From Lithospermum erythrorhizon (taxonomy: Eukaryota > Streptophyta > Magnoliopsida > Boraginales > Boraginaceae), in contig JADFUC010001367.1 in the NCBI GenBank assembly GCA_019722365.1, positions 372,001 to 436,000 on the forward strand: a DNA stretch of 64,000 nt. The letters run 5' to 3'. The position numbers and the translations under genes are program-made. Of this stretch, positions 35,300 to 46,271 are shown piece by piece. The notes below the pieces were generated by a model, which did no database searches, was not told the DNA's origin, and saw only the letters and a list, made by a program, of their open reading frames with translations. Each line of letters begins with the position of its first letter. Within the stretch, counting starts at the first letter, position 1.

Positions 35300-38110
35300 A
35301 TTTCTAATTTGATTGTCTGAGATGATGTGCGTGGTGGTAATAATAAGAAGGGGAAGGAGAAGCTTGTGGAGAATGATGGGGCAGGCCGACCTCCAAAAAG
35401 GCCGAGGACTTCCGGTATTCATATAGCAGAGCCGGATGACTCCACGTCCACCATTATAGAAATCCCAGCTCCCAGATGCGACATCGGTTTTACGCGCGAG
35501 GACGTGGTTCATCCTCGAGACCGACGGCCGTCGGGTTGATCGACCTATATCTTTCCTGCCGTTTCGAGGAGACTCACGAGGATGGCCTTACGAACCTGCC
35601 ATTATCTCGGGGCGATGATAATGGATGATGATGAGGCGGCGAGATCGGAGTGGAACGACAGGCGAAGGCCTTGATGAGGAGCCCTTTCTTGTCTGCGGAG
35701 ATGACCATCCCTCGAGGTGGTCCCCATTAGGCCGAGAAGTTGGAGTTAAGTCCGCTACAATTTGTAAGTCTCTTAATATTGTCTAAATTTATTAAAATAG
35801 TTATAATTTTTATTTATGTTTCTAACTTTACGTTTATTTTTACTTTGAAATTTATGCGGCGGCTAAAGATGTGAAGAGGTTCTTCCGGAGGCAGATGATG
35901 CGGGGGTCGATCAAGTTCGGCCCATTACAAATCGATCGAGGTTAGGACGATGCTCTGAAATCGTTCCAAGTAAGTATTTTGCAAAAATTAAAAGTTGTTT
36001 AAAATATTTTAGCAGTAAATAATAGTCTAATTAGATTTTGTTTTATTTGTTTTCGGAGATACTCTGACGAAAGAATGGGACGTATGAGCAGGCTCAACCG
36101 TTGTTCGAGTGAGAATGCCAGAAGAAGTGGAGAAACTTCTTGACGTCCATGAAGAAGGAGACTCTGCTCGGTGCGGATGGCGGGCAGTTTGATTATCGGC
36201 CGATCGAAGCGGGCCGAGGGTGTACCTCCAGCGTCAGATTGGGGCTTGATATCTCCGGCAACCTCGTATCGCATGAGCAGGCGAGTCGAGGGCTCAGCGT
36301 GCTTCGGAAGCTGACAGTGTGATGGCGCGACGCCGCATCGTTCGGGAGCAAGTCAGCAGTCGACCGGTTGGTTGAGGTAGAAAGAAATAATTTTTTATTG
36401 TTTTTCCTATTTAATTCAAATATTTGTGTTGAATTCCTAATTAAAGTTTTCTTTATTTGTGTTTCAGGAGAAGAAGGCTGGGAAGGGTTCTGCTTGGGTA
36501 TCACGATGAAGATGAACAAAAAGAAGACAAGGACACCACCGAGGGAGACGGGCGAAGTTTGCATGACTTTGAAGTGGGACATAGCCTTTGTAAGTATATT
36601 AGTTTGTTGGTTTTATATGTTTATTGTTGTTTTTTAAATATCGAATAGTTGAATAGTTAGTTAGTTGAATTGCTTCTTCGTTTGTTCGTTTTATGTTTTG
36701 TTAGTTGTGAATAGTTTGTTATTGTGAATAGTTGTGAATTGTTAGTTGTGAATAGTTTGTTATTGTGAATAGTTAGTTGTGAATTGTTATTGTTATTGTT
36801 ATTGTTATTGTTATTGTGAATCGTTTGTTTGTTATAGTTAGTTTGTTATAGTTTGTTATAGTTAGTTTGAATAGTTAGTTTTGTTATAGTTAGTTTGAAT
36901 AGTTAGTTGTGAATTGTTAGTTGTGCATAGTTAGTTGTGAATTGTTTATTGTGAATAGTTAGTTGTGCATTGTTATTGTGAATTGTTAGTTTGAATAGTT
37001 AGTTTGAATAGTTAGTTTGTTATAGTTAGTTGTGAATGGTTTCATCTGGTTTTTTATAGTTATATAGTTGTTATAGTTTAGTTTATGAGTTTTTTAGTTT
37101 GTTATAGTTTGAATAGTTTAGTTTGTTTGTTTGAATTGTTTAGTTTGTTTGTTTGAATAGTTTGAATAGTTGTGAATTGTTTAGTTTGTTATAGTTTGAA
37201 TAGTTAGTTTGTTATAGTTAGTTAGTTGTTTAGTTTGTTTAGTTGTTTAGTTGTTTATTTTTTTATAGTTGTTATTATAGTTTGTTATAGTTGTTATAGT
37301 TGTTTAGTTTGTTTATTTGTTTAGTTTGTTATAGTTTGAATAGTTTAGTTTAGTTTGTTTCTTTGTTTGAATTGTTATAATTTAGTTTGTGAATAGTTTG
37401 TTATAGTTTGAATTGTTTAGTTTGTTTGAATTGTTTAGTTTGAATAGTTGTGAATTATTTACTTTGTTATAACTTGAATAGTTGGTTTGTTATAGTTTAA
37501 TTATTGTTCAAATTGCGGGGAACAATACAAGCGAGGAGTTTCCAGACCTACAGGGAGGATAAGGATCCGTGCCAGTTTCCAGGTGAAGGACTTGTGGATT
37601 ACCGGACGCCGTGAGGTGGATTGAGGCGAGTGCTGGTGCTGGTGAGAGCTCCGTTGCTACTAGTTTGCTGGTAGATGATCCATTTCTGATTACCGCCTCC
37701 GCCCAGGTGGTGTTGTGGTGAGCTTCAGCCCAGGTTGTGAGGGAAGCGAGCAGAAAGAAGCGGGGAGAAGAAAGCAGGCCTCTTTGGGGGGTTGGAGCGG
37801 TCAGGTTGGACAAGGAGGGGTTAGTAGAATGTGCTGGAAAATACTGGAGGGATTTGGCTGGGAGTGTTGCCTATGTCGTAAGTTAGCCGGCGAGCGGCCA
37901 CTTCCAGTGGGCCAGCGGTACCGGCGTTAGCCGCCCGGTCGATCTACGTAGGCCAGCTCCACGGCCAGTTGTTGGCCCATATGGAGGGATGCACACTCCA
38001 CCTCAGTACCTTGGCGCCCACGGGCATCGGCCGGAGACCAGACATGCCCACACACGGTTTCCAACGTCCAAGCCTCAGGATGAGCTGGCCCAAGATGATA
38101 TGAGCGGATT
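35300..38110 (+). pseudogene. GC-rich second-ORF remnants of the CACTA region
   Basis: Islands of higher GC (35320-35760, 35860-35970, 36060-36370, 36465-36600, 37510-38100) alternate with AT-rich repeats, as exons alternate with introns. TTCCAAGTAAGTATT near 35965 and TTTGTGTTTCAGGAG near 36460 look like splice sites. One island reads GRPPKRPRTSG and another KKAGKGSAWVS after a frame change, phrases reminiscent of the TNPA/Transposase_24 type second protein of CACTA elements. The match is weak and frames are broken. Confidence 0.4.
36640..37505 (+). repeat. GTTGAATAG-related minisatellite array 2
   Basis: Words such as TTGTGAATAGTTAGTTG, TTTGTTATAGTT, TTGAATAGTTTAG and (TTATTG)n fill about 870 bp. 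As in array 1, the + strand is depleted of C. It is related to array 1 by its TTGAATAG core but dominated by TTGTTATAG units. Confidence 0.85.
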
Positions 38111-38379
38111 AGATTGATACATTGTATTTATATACATTTGTATTTATATACTTTGTGTTTATTGTGTTATGTACATTTGTTTGGTTATATAACATTTGTT
38201 TTAATACATTAGATTGATACATTGTATTTATATACATTTGTTTATATACTTTATTATTGAATTATTTATTGTGTTTGTTTGTTTATTGGTTATATTTAGA
38301 TGTTGCGTCGGGTTTTGTTGTGGTTGGTGTGCATTGTAGTTGGAGCGCAATTTTCATCGGTTTCTGCAGGTTCAACGAA

Positions 38380-39190
38380 TGGAGACGGTATGGAGTCGGG
38401 TTGGAGACGGGGGTAACAAAAAAATTTACCCAGTTGGAGACGGGAATGGAGACGGGGTGTCCAAAATGGAGACGGGAATGGAGACGGGGTAAGAAATGGA
38501 GACGGTTTTGAGTCGGTTTTGAGTCAGGATTTATTAAAAAATTGCACTTTCACATTCTTAAAGTATTGTAACCCCATTCACATACGGTACTTGTATTTAT
38601 TTAACAAAAATCATTAATTTATTGTATATATAGAAGTATATTATATGTTTCATCCCGATCATAAGTAGCCAACATGTTATATATTGTCGTATATTATGTT
38701 ATAACACAATCATAATCACATATACTATGATTACATTACATGCATTTATGATGTATATTATAAGATCTTTGTTCTTCACTAATGACCCATCACACGTTAA
38801 TATAGATGAAAGGTTGCAACTCTATACTTTACATGTGATATGTCGGAAAACGTAACATATCACATTGAATGTATACATATCCACTAATTCAACATTATTT
38901 ACAAATATCATATCTCCACTAATATTGTTTTCAAATATAATATCTCCACTAACAATCGTGAATCAAAAATTGTGAAAAACCATTAAATATTGGACAAAAT
39001 GGAGACGGGCCCGTCTCAATTTACTACCGACTTCAGAAATGCATGCTGTTGGGAGTCGGTATGGAGCTGAGCCGTCTCATGCGTCTCCAATAACTTTAAA
39101 ATAAAACCGACTCCATACCGTCTCCATACGTGTGTGCTATATTTAAAATTATTTATATACCGACTCCGTCCGTCTCAGTCCGAATTCTAA
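38380..39190. repeat. Subterminal-type repeats of CACTA
   Basis: Between 38380 and 38520 GGAGACGGG/GGAGACGGT occurs about seven times with GAGTCGG. Between 38998 and 39180 the same words occur in both orientations (GGAGACGGGCCCGTCTC; CCGACTCCATACCGTCTCC). CACTA transposases bind such short subterminal motifs. The inverted pair at 39001-39015 is a perfect palindrome around GGGCCC. Confidence 0.65.
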
Positions 39191-39518
39191 TTGTTAGAAT
39201 TACTTTAAAAGCAGAGCGATTAGAAGCAGGAATGTGGACCACATAACCACGCCCCTCAACCAAAAAAACTCTCCTCCGCAAAATAACCACCCCACGTCAA
39301 AAACACTATCATCCACAATTTTAAATTGAAGATTGTGGTGATTGGTGATATTCTATCGATCACTAATTATAAACCTAAGTTATTGAGGGTTAAGGTATGT
39401 CATTCCATAATTTTTTCAATATTTAGTAACTCAAGCATAATTTCAATACATTTAGTTACAATGGCTCCAAGATGCGTTCTTGGATGTATATTAATGGTTA
39501 TCATTAGATAATAAAGGC

Positions 39519-39791
39519 TTGACGTATGAATATATGAGTGGTGTATTGGAATTTATGGATGTTGCTAAAAATCATTCTTTGGCCAATGATATTATCGGGA
39601 TAAGATGTCCGTGTAGGAGGTGTCAAAATAGAAATGTGTTGGATGAAAGTGAAGTTGAGTTACATTTGATTGCTAATGGTTTTGTTGAGGGATATTCCAC
39701 ATGGGTCTATCATGGCGAGAATTTTGCTCCTCAGATTTATTCTCCTGAGAATGTTGTTTATGATGAAGGGTTACAAAATTCGGTACGCTAA
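39519..39791 (+). pseudogene. CACTA transposase N-terminus (transposase-associated domain)
   Basis: A 90-residue frame reads YMSGVLEFMDVAKNHS, then IRCPCRRCQN and ELHLIANGFVEGYSTWVYHG. This is the order of the plant transposase-associated domain (helical start, Cys-rich C-P-C-x2-C motif, HL..NGF...Y..W..HGE) that opens TNP2 proteins. The usual domain start MD..WM is missing just upstream, and the frame ends at 39789-39791. Confidence 0.85.
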
Positions 39792-39949
39792 TAATAGGGT
39801 TTAGGAGAATCGAGTATATGCATATGGTTGGCGATGGTTTGAACCTACGTACTAATTGAGACTACGTTTGAATTTGGGGATCTTTCACCACGGGGTTAGA
39901 AAAGACAAATAGAGAACAAAAGCGTGCTACGACTTGTTGAAAGTACCGG

Positions 39950-40380
39950 CCGTTATGGGATGGTGCAATTTCTGAAGTTATCCGTTACTACTCAAGCGGA
40001 TTGCTGAAGTCCCAGTCGCATGAATGTCGTAGGAATGTTTCGGTGGGTTTCAATGGTAAGCGTTGTACTCCGAATAATGGGAGAACATACCGGATGATGT
40101 TTATGAGGGCAGATTGTTGACTCCTTTGTTCTTCTTAATCGGAAAATACATGCTTGTGTCAATAATTGCATGTTGTTTTACAAAGGGCAATGTTGGACTC
40201 GTTCCTGCTTTGTGGGGAGGTAGATACGACAAGAAGCATGTGGGACAACGTAAGCGGCGTTCAGCAGCGGGTTCAGTTTGCCTACCACTAGGTCCCAGCG
40301 TCTTCAACGGTTATATATGTCGAGGGAAAACAACTCGGGATAGCAAACTTGTGTTGGAAATCATGGGGGTGATTCCGTTT
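39950..40380 (+). pseudogene. TNP2 transposase, upstream part, frameshifted
   Basis: Read across several frames: LLNRKIHACVNNCMLFYKGQC (about 40115-40195), then a Cys/Gly-rich VCG-like stretch, HVGQ.KRR, and RLQRLYMSR (about 40302-40330). These correspond to the KIDACPNDCMLYWK...C..C..SRWK...RLQRLFMS sequence of CACTA transposases. At least two frame changes and stops are needed. Continuity is then lost at a repeat insertion (40480-41260). Confidence 0.75.
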
Positions 40381-40479
40381 TATTATGCCGTTGCGACAAT
40401 TGTGCTTATCAATTCATTTTACGGTTGGGTTAAATGTGATTGCTCGAACTTAGTGTTCAACTTAAATAGTACATATTAC

Positions 40480-41260
40480 TAGTGTGGGTTCTCATGATAA
40501 TTTAAGGGGTTATGAGCGATTGCTAGATCTTACTCGTGTCGTTATAATAATAGTAATTGGTCAGTGTATTATACAACTACTAATATACGAGCACAGAAGG
40601 TCACTTTTTATATAGTAGCGTTGAGTTATGTTTCATGTATGAAATTAAAGAGAAGCGTATATAATTGATAAATGTATTTCTCAATTACAAGGGTTCCCAT
40701 TTTATGTAGAATATCGATTGAACAAATAGAATCAATTAAATAGTTATTGGTGGTTCGAGAATAATTTAGTATTTATCAATAACTTGAAAGATTATTGATA
40801 TTGACTACGTTACTATTTAATTAAGCTAATTAATAGTTCAACTCGATAGCTCATTAGTGTCTTAACGAACTATGCAAATTATGAGGTCAAGCTAGCCTGG
40901 GTTCTTACCGGGCTTGTTTAACTAGCCACATATAAAAGAAAACTTTAGGGTTTTCATGAAATAAGTTTTTTAGAGAAGTAATTTTCATAAAAAAACCCTA
41001 AAGTAGCCGTCCCCCCGCCGGCGAAATTCTCCCAGGAACTTTGGGGTTTTTAGTTTTGTTGACCTTGTTTACTAGCATAAATCGGTTCTTGAACCTCTCT
41101 GGTGGACGACTAGAGATATCATACGATTGATATTCTGACGAGGCCCGAAGGAAGTCAAATTCACGTTGTAAATTTGAGCGTGTATGGAACTTTAGTGGAA
41201 TTTACTCAAACACAATGTAAATTACTACGTTTATTCATATAGTGTAAATATATGTTTTTG
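40480..41260 (+). repeat. LTR-like interspersed repeat, copy B, inside TNP2
   Basis: Diverged partner of 27690-28450 with the same blocks in the same order and orientation (GTTATAATAATAGTAA..GGTCA, AGAAGGTCA, GTTTCATGTATGAAATTAAA, ACCTCTCTGGTGGACGACTA, AATATATGTTTTTG). It separates two blocks of transposase homology, so it was probably inserted into the transposase gene. No internal retroelement domain is attached, which fits a solo LTR. Confidence 0.6.
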
Positions 41261-41544
41261 TTTTAATATTAGTAGTATGCACTTTAAGATCCACGAAATT
41301 ATGGATTTATTTATACTCGTATATCCATAATTATTTTCATCGATAGCACCGTCGGACACAAGCAGACCCCGGATGGATGACTCGCTTGAGGATGGTGCTT
41401 TCACGATGTAAGCGCATGATCTGACATGTCCAACATTTTCAAGCCAGAGCCGAGGGGAAATGTTCGCATCGGTTGTGTTATGATGATTTTTAGTCCGTTT
41501 AGCGGGATTTGAAATCAATATTCGTCTTAGCGGTGATAAATACA

Positions 41545-42780
41545 TGTATATAATTTACCACGAGGATTATTATGGAAGAAGACCATATATGTTCTTATCT
41601 CTAATAATTATACCGGGGCCAAAAATCTCGGGAAAGATATTGATGTTTTCCTCGGACCTTTGATTGATGAGTTGAAGGGTTGTGGAACCACGGTGTGAGA
41701 CCTTGATGCATCAAGCAGACAAAATTTCCAACATGAAGGTTGCTTTGATGTGGGCGATTAGAGATTTTTCACCGCATATGGAATGTTATACGGTTGGAGC
41801 ACACGTGGGAGGTTAATTTGCCCGTATTATGGAAAATCTTGGAGCATTGCGACTAAGAAGGTCGAAAACATTGTTTAGTTAGGTTATAGGAGTCCTTTCT
41901 TGCTATAGGACATCCTTTTGGAATGCAAAATAACGTAAGGGGACACTTATCGCTTACACACGGAAGGAGCGACTTGATGGAGATGATATATTTGCGAGAT
42001 ATTATTGTGGGTTGAATCTGATGTCTTGATGAGTAAATAATTAGGACCATAGATGGCGGGGTATAATATTCGCTTCTTGGTGTAAGAAAAGTATATTTTT
42101 GGAAGTTGAGTTGTGGCGGCTCAAAAATCGGACACAACATCGACTTCATGCACACGGAAAAAGAACAATGGTGAAAATTTGTACATCTTTGTAATGGATG
42201 TTCCGGGAGAGCGAAGATAATGAGCGATTAGAGGCTTGACATTGAGACTCATTGTTAAGACCATAGTTGCATATCTGGGATGTTAGTGGGAGGAGAGCTT
42301 ATAAACCAAAAGCGACTTATACTTTGAGCCGTGCAGCGAAGATTCCGGGGAAATGGTTGTCCGTCTGATTACCCGATGGATACGCTTCAAACATTGCAAG
42401 ATGTGCAAGAAATGTGAATTTCAGCGGACTAAAAAGTCATGATGTGCATATTATTGTCCAATGGTTATTTCCTGTAGCACTCCGTCATCTCCTGCCCAAT
42501 CCAATATGGGAAACAATCACAGAGTGGTATTATTTCTTTACGTGAATATGCTCGACAACAACTCTAAATGTGGAGCGTGTGGAGTACCTTGAAATAATAA
42601 TATTGTTGAGATAATTTGTAAGATGTAGAAAATTTCCCATAGTTTTTTGATGTAATGGAACACCTACGATACATTTGCCATATGAAGCTTTAAATAAGGT
42701 CCGTGCGGTATAGATGAATTACCCTTCGAGTCATTAGGTTTTCTTTCTGTGTATTTAAGTACTCTTCATTATTTACTCGT
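41545..42780 (+). pseudogene. TNP2 transposase catalytic region (Transposase_21)
   Basis: Fragments in order: GKDIDVFLGPLIDELK (about 41630-41680), QNFNMKVALMWAIRDF (about 41720-41775), GWSTRGRL.CPY (about 41796-41830), SGLKSHDVHIIVQWLFPVAL (about 42424-42483), and HLPYEALNKV (about 42675-42705). The order and wording match plant CACTA TNP2: an LWxxGxxxxD, QNF.MK..LMW.I.DF..YGMLSGW core and a GLKSHD..V..Q.LLPVA motif. Many stops and frame changes leave no functional product. Confidence 0.85.
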
Positions 42781-43149
42781 CAACTAACCTTACAAATGTT
42801 TGCTTAGATATTTAGGGCATTGAATAAATTGGTAAAGGCAAAGTCACGTGTTGGAGGTCAATATGCGAGAGGCATATTTGGTCAAAGAGGTTTCAAACTT
42901 TTGTTCAATGTGCCCGAGGAAGGTGGCCAAATAACCATCGACCAAGGCCTGATGTACGACGGATGGATGACCTTTCGTTTGCCGTTGTTTTAGATTACCG
43001 AGGTTGTGGTGAAGCATAGAGAATGTCGAATGGAAGAACTATACAACCTTTGCTCATGTGGCATATTCTATGTCCCCTTTGAATTACATGAAACTCTTAG
43101 GTAAGTGTATATTTAGCATTTAAATTAATCAATTCTTACGTGAAATAAT

Positions 43150-43860
43150 ACTTAATGGCGATATAACATTTCTTTTAGGATCGCAGTTGGCTTGATGAGT
43201 TGAATCGATGCTTGTGGGCGTGCGAGGAGAAATCGTGGCGTCACCAATATTAAGCTAATGGTTTCAAAGGTATGTATGGAATAATATGGACACACCACGG
43301 ACATGAGAAATTCTTTCATTTGGTCCTTGAGAGAAATCAAGGTATAAAGGGTACTACATGTGGGTATTATTTTTTGATATCGGTGAGGCGATGGTAATAA
43401 GAGCACTTACAATAGCGGTATTTGTGTCAAGGGTTCATGCTACCAAGATGATGATCATGTTGACTACTATGGTGTCTTAGAGGAGATTTGGGAGTTGTCA
43501 TACGACTTGAGTTACGACAACTGTGATCCTCTTCAAATGTTTATGGCTGACACTAGCAAGTGGATGCAAGTGCATCCGAAGATAGATGGTTCAAATCAAA
43601 CACAAAAGTAGAGGTTCTAAAGATGACCCGTTTATCCTAGCATCCCAGGCACAACAAGTATACTATCTCCGTTATGTATCAAGGTGGGAGATCGTAAGCG
43701 GTGGTGTGTCTAGCAATGATATCGAGCGAGAAATTCAGTCGATTGGACTTCATATGCAAAATATGGATCTCCGCTTTGAATCTTTGAAGATATCTTCAAG
43801 AAGAGCAACAACCTCCCTCGTGTTCCTATTGGTTTGTCCAATAGCGTTGCGTTGTTGAAC
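43150..43860 (+). pseudogene. CACTA transposase C-terminal region (DUF4216-like)
   Basis: Frames give GFMLPR, DYYGVLEEIWELSYD after one shift (about 43458-43505), then FKCLW-like and GSKDDPFILASQAQQVYYL (43609-43665). DYYGVL..I.EL and the D.PF.LASQA.QV.Y block are the signature of the domain that ends many CACTA TNP2 proteins. A stop follows TQK near 43608. Confidence 0.8.
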
Positions 43861-44189
43861 GGGCGTTTTTATTTATTGTTAGAAGGAGAAGCTTGATGGT
43901 ATCGATCATGAAATGATTCGATTACAGTCGGAACTATCCCCAACAGCGTTCATGACGATGAGGAAGACAACTCCTCGAAGAAAATTAATAATCAAATATT
44001 TTTAGAAGTTACAAGTTTTCATATAGTAATTTGCAACTTTGCTTATTAAACTTCATATTGTAATGCACAAAGAGTGTAGTGTATTTTGTATTTATTGCTT
44101 CTTGATATTGTGTTAAAAGCGTTACATATGTATTTATTGCTTCTTACATGTGTGTTCATGAGGAGTTTGGTTTGCAAAACTGTATCTTT

Positions 44190-45520
44190 TTTTCCTGCCG
44201 TCGGCTATAGAATGGAAAGAGACGGGCTTAAAATAAATTTATGCAATCTTTTTCCGGAGGAATGGAGCGGTATGAAGTCGGGATAGGCAGGTTTTTCAAC
44301 TTCATATTTCCCGCTCTCCTACAAAATTGAGGGAAATTCAAATAAGTTATTTCAAATAAATTGGATGGCGGCGGGATGGAGGCAGTTCGATTCACCATTT
44401 TTCTATATATATCTCACATTATCATCATTCGACAATTTTTTCCAAACCCCACAACATAATATACTCTTTTATGTTACATTAATTTCATTCCATAATCTTA
44501 TTGTCTACTAACGACTAAATTTGATTTTTATTTTAATAGGTGTCTGACTTTAAAGGGTAATTATTAATACTTTATTCACTTTTTTATTTTCTATGTAATG
44601 AATTGGAAGGAGGTAATTTCTAATTTATATATATTTTGTAGATAATGGTTGAATTCCAAAAGGTAATTTTACTTCTTTTAAATTTTTTTAATTTTGTTAT
44701 TATGTCTTCAATAATGTAGTTTGGTAATATATCGTAATTTATTTTGTTACTTTTGTTGTAGGAAATACTATATTCAGAGTTTTAGAATAGGTAATTTGGT
44801 TTTTAATTTTAATTTTAAGTTTGAATTGTTGATGTTTGATATAAATTAATGTTTGATGTTTATATGAATAGAATGTTTAATAAAATTTGATGTTTATATG
44901 AATTAATGTTTGATGTTATATATGAATACGATGTTAAATATGTTTGATGTTTAATATGTATTTGTTCTATGAATTGTTGCTTATTTTTATGTTTTGAATC
45001 TTTGATGTTTTTATATTTGTTTGTATAGGTTGGATGGAGTGGATCTTTTGATGTTACATATTTGTTTTTATGATTTAGATGGATTTTGTGGTGTGCGACC
45101 ACAACCATGTTATTGCGGCAACGGTACGCTTTTACTAAAACAAATCTTGAAGGCGTCGGGATGGGCGGGTTGGAGGCGGAAACTTTGAATTTTACATCGG
45201 TCTTGAATGGTGGAGGCAGGTTGGAGTCGGATTGTATTTATAGGCCATGGGTGGGGTGGGTGTGGAGACGGGTTGAAGTCGGGTGGTGTGGGTCGGTTTT
45301 GAGTCGGGGTTTTTGTGGAGACGGGTTGGAGTCGGGTTGTGTGAGACGGGTTTGGAGGTCGGGTTTGTTTGGAGGCGGGTTGGAGTCGGGTCGTGTGGAG
45401 CAGCGTTGAAGCCGAAGTATGCGGGCTTTTTTTTGAGTCGGGATGGAGGCGGGTAGTGATTTTAGAGAGCGCCAAGGCGTCGGGTGGTTGACTCCATCCC
45501 GTCTCAATCAAGCAAATAGA
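44190..45520. repeat. Right-end subterminal repeats of the CACTA region
   Basis: Dense GGAGACGGGTTGGAGTCGGG-type words lie between 45140 and 45520 on the + strand, with an inverted copy (GACTCCATCCCGTCTC) at about 45489. A smaller set lies at 44200-44400 (GAGACGGGC, GAAGTCGGG, GGAGGCAG). Between them is an AT-rich filler. The open frames over this block on either strand are repeat by-products. Confidence 0.7.
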
Positions 45521-45557
45521 GAGGCGATTTCGAGTATTTCTTTGTCCTGTTTTAGTG

Positions 45558-46193
45558 GTGCACTATGAAACATTAATTTTGAAAATTCTACATCAAGCAA
45601 AAAAACTCCCGGTCCCATTCCATACCATATCAAATGGGCAGGGTTATTACATGTGTAATTTATAGATTTCAACGTAAAACGGCCAATTGAAGGTAGAAAG
45701 AGTGACCTAGTATCTATTTAATTAATTTTGTATTGTATTAATAATCTTTCGATATGGGATGAATTCCTTCACAAAGTATCCACATAATATCTGTTGAGAA
45801 CTTGCATGCATATTTCATGACTACGCCATTACAAGTTTGTCAATATTGAGGAATAAAAGTTATCACATGATGAAGACATAATGTACCGTTAAGAATGTGA
45901 ATTTACAGGTAAAAAAAAAATACCCCATACCTATCTTATGGTTGCTAGACATTATGGATATGAATTTTTGAGACAACTATAATAAGGGTCTCGTGAACTT
46001 CGATCTAATTCCGCAACTATACTACAACCATTTCTAATTTCGCAAAGAATACATAAATTTTAGGACAACAAAAAAATACTCAAAAGAATGTTGTCTTATT
46101 AATTATATTATTGTCCCTTTATTGGTTGCAGTTTACTGGTTCATGCTTGCGTGATTGATATAATGAGACTTGGTTGTTGTTCTTACTTCTTAC
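45558..46193. other. Intergenic DNA upstream of the Ole e 1 gene
   Basis: AT-rich with no ORF. The right end holds the promoter of the gene starting at 46272. Confidence 0.4.
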
Positions 46194-46202
46194 TATAAAT
46201 AG
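46194..46202 (+). promoter_or_regulatory. TATA box of the Ole e 1-type gene
   Basis: TATAAATAG lies 70 bp upstream of the ATG at 46272, a normal plant spacing for a leader of about 40 nt. Confidence 0.6.
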
Positions 46203-46271
46203 TTCCAATTTTCATTTCTAAGCTCAACTCAATTAGTAACTACTATTTGAAACAAAGTAAATGTGCAAGTC

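Larger units (their letters stand above)
33528..45557 (+). mobile_element. CACTA (En/Spm) transposon region, decayed
   Basis: Contains TNP2-type transposase pieces (see 39519-43860), GGAGACGGG/GAGTCGG subterminal repeats near both ends, and possible terminal inverted repeats: CACTAGAATACATAGCAAGA at 33528 against CACTAAAACAGGACAAAGAA read inward from 45557. Flanking triplets (ACT and GTG) do not match, so no target duplication supports one single insertion. A subterminal-type block also lies in the middle (38380-39190), so this may be two elements side by side or nested. The ends are tentative; the family is firm. Confidence 0.6.

Noticed and set aside
34285..37505. CRISPR-like or telomere-like repeats
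   Set aside because: There are no regular spacers, and the unit (TTGAATAG) is not the plant telomere repeat TTTAGGG; these are minisatellites.
45086..45511. Long frames on both strands near 45.1-45.5 kb, one Pro/Ser-rich
   Set aside because: They overlap a dense array of subterminal GGAGACGGG/GAGTCGG repeats, whose periodicity keeps several frames open; no domain or start context.
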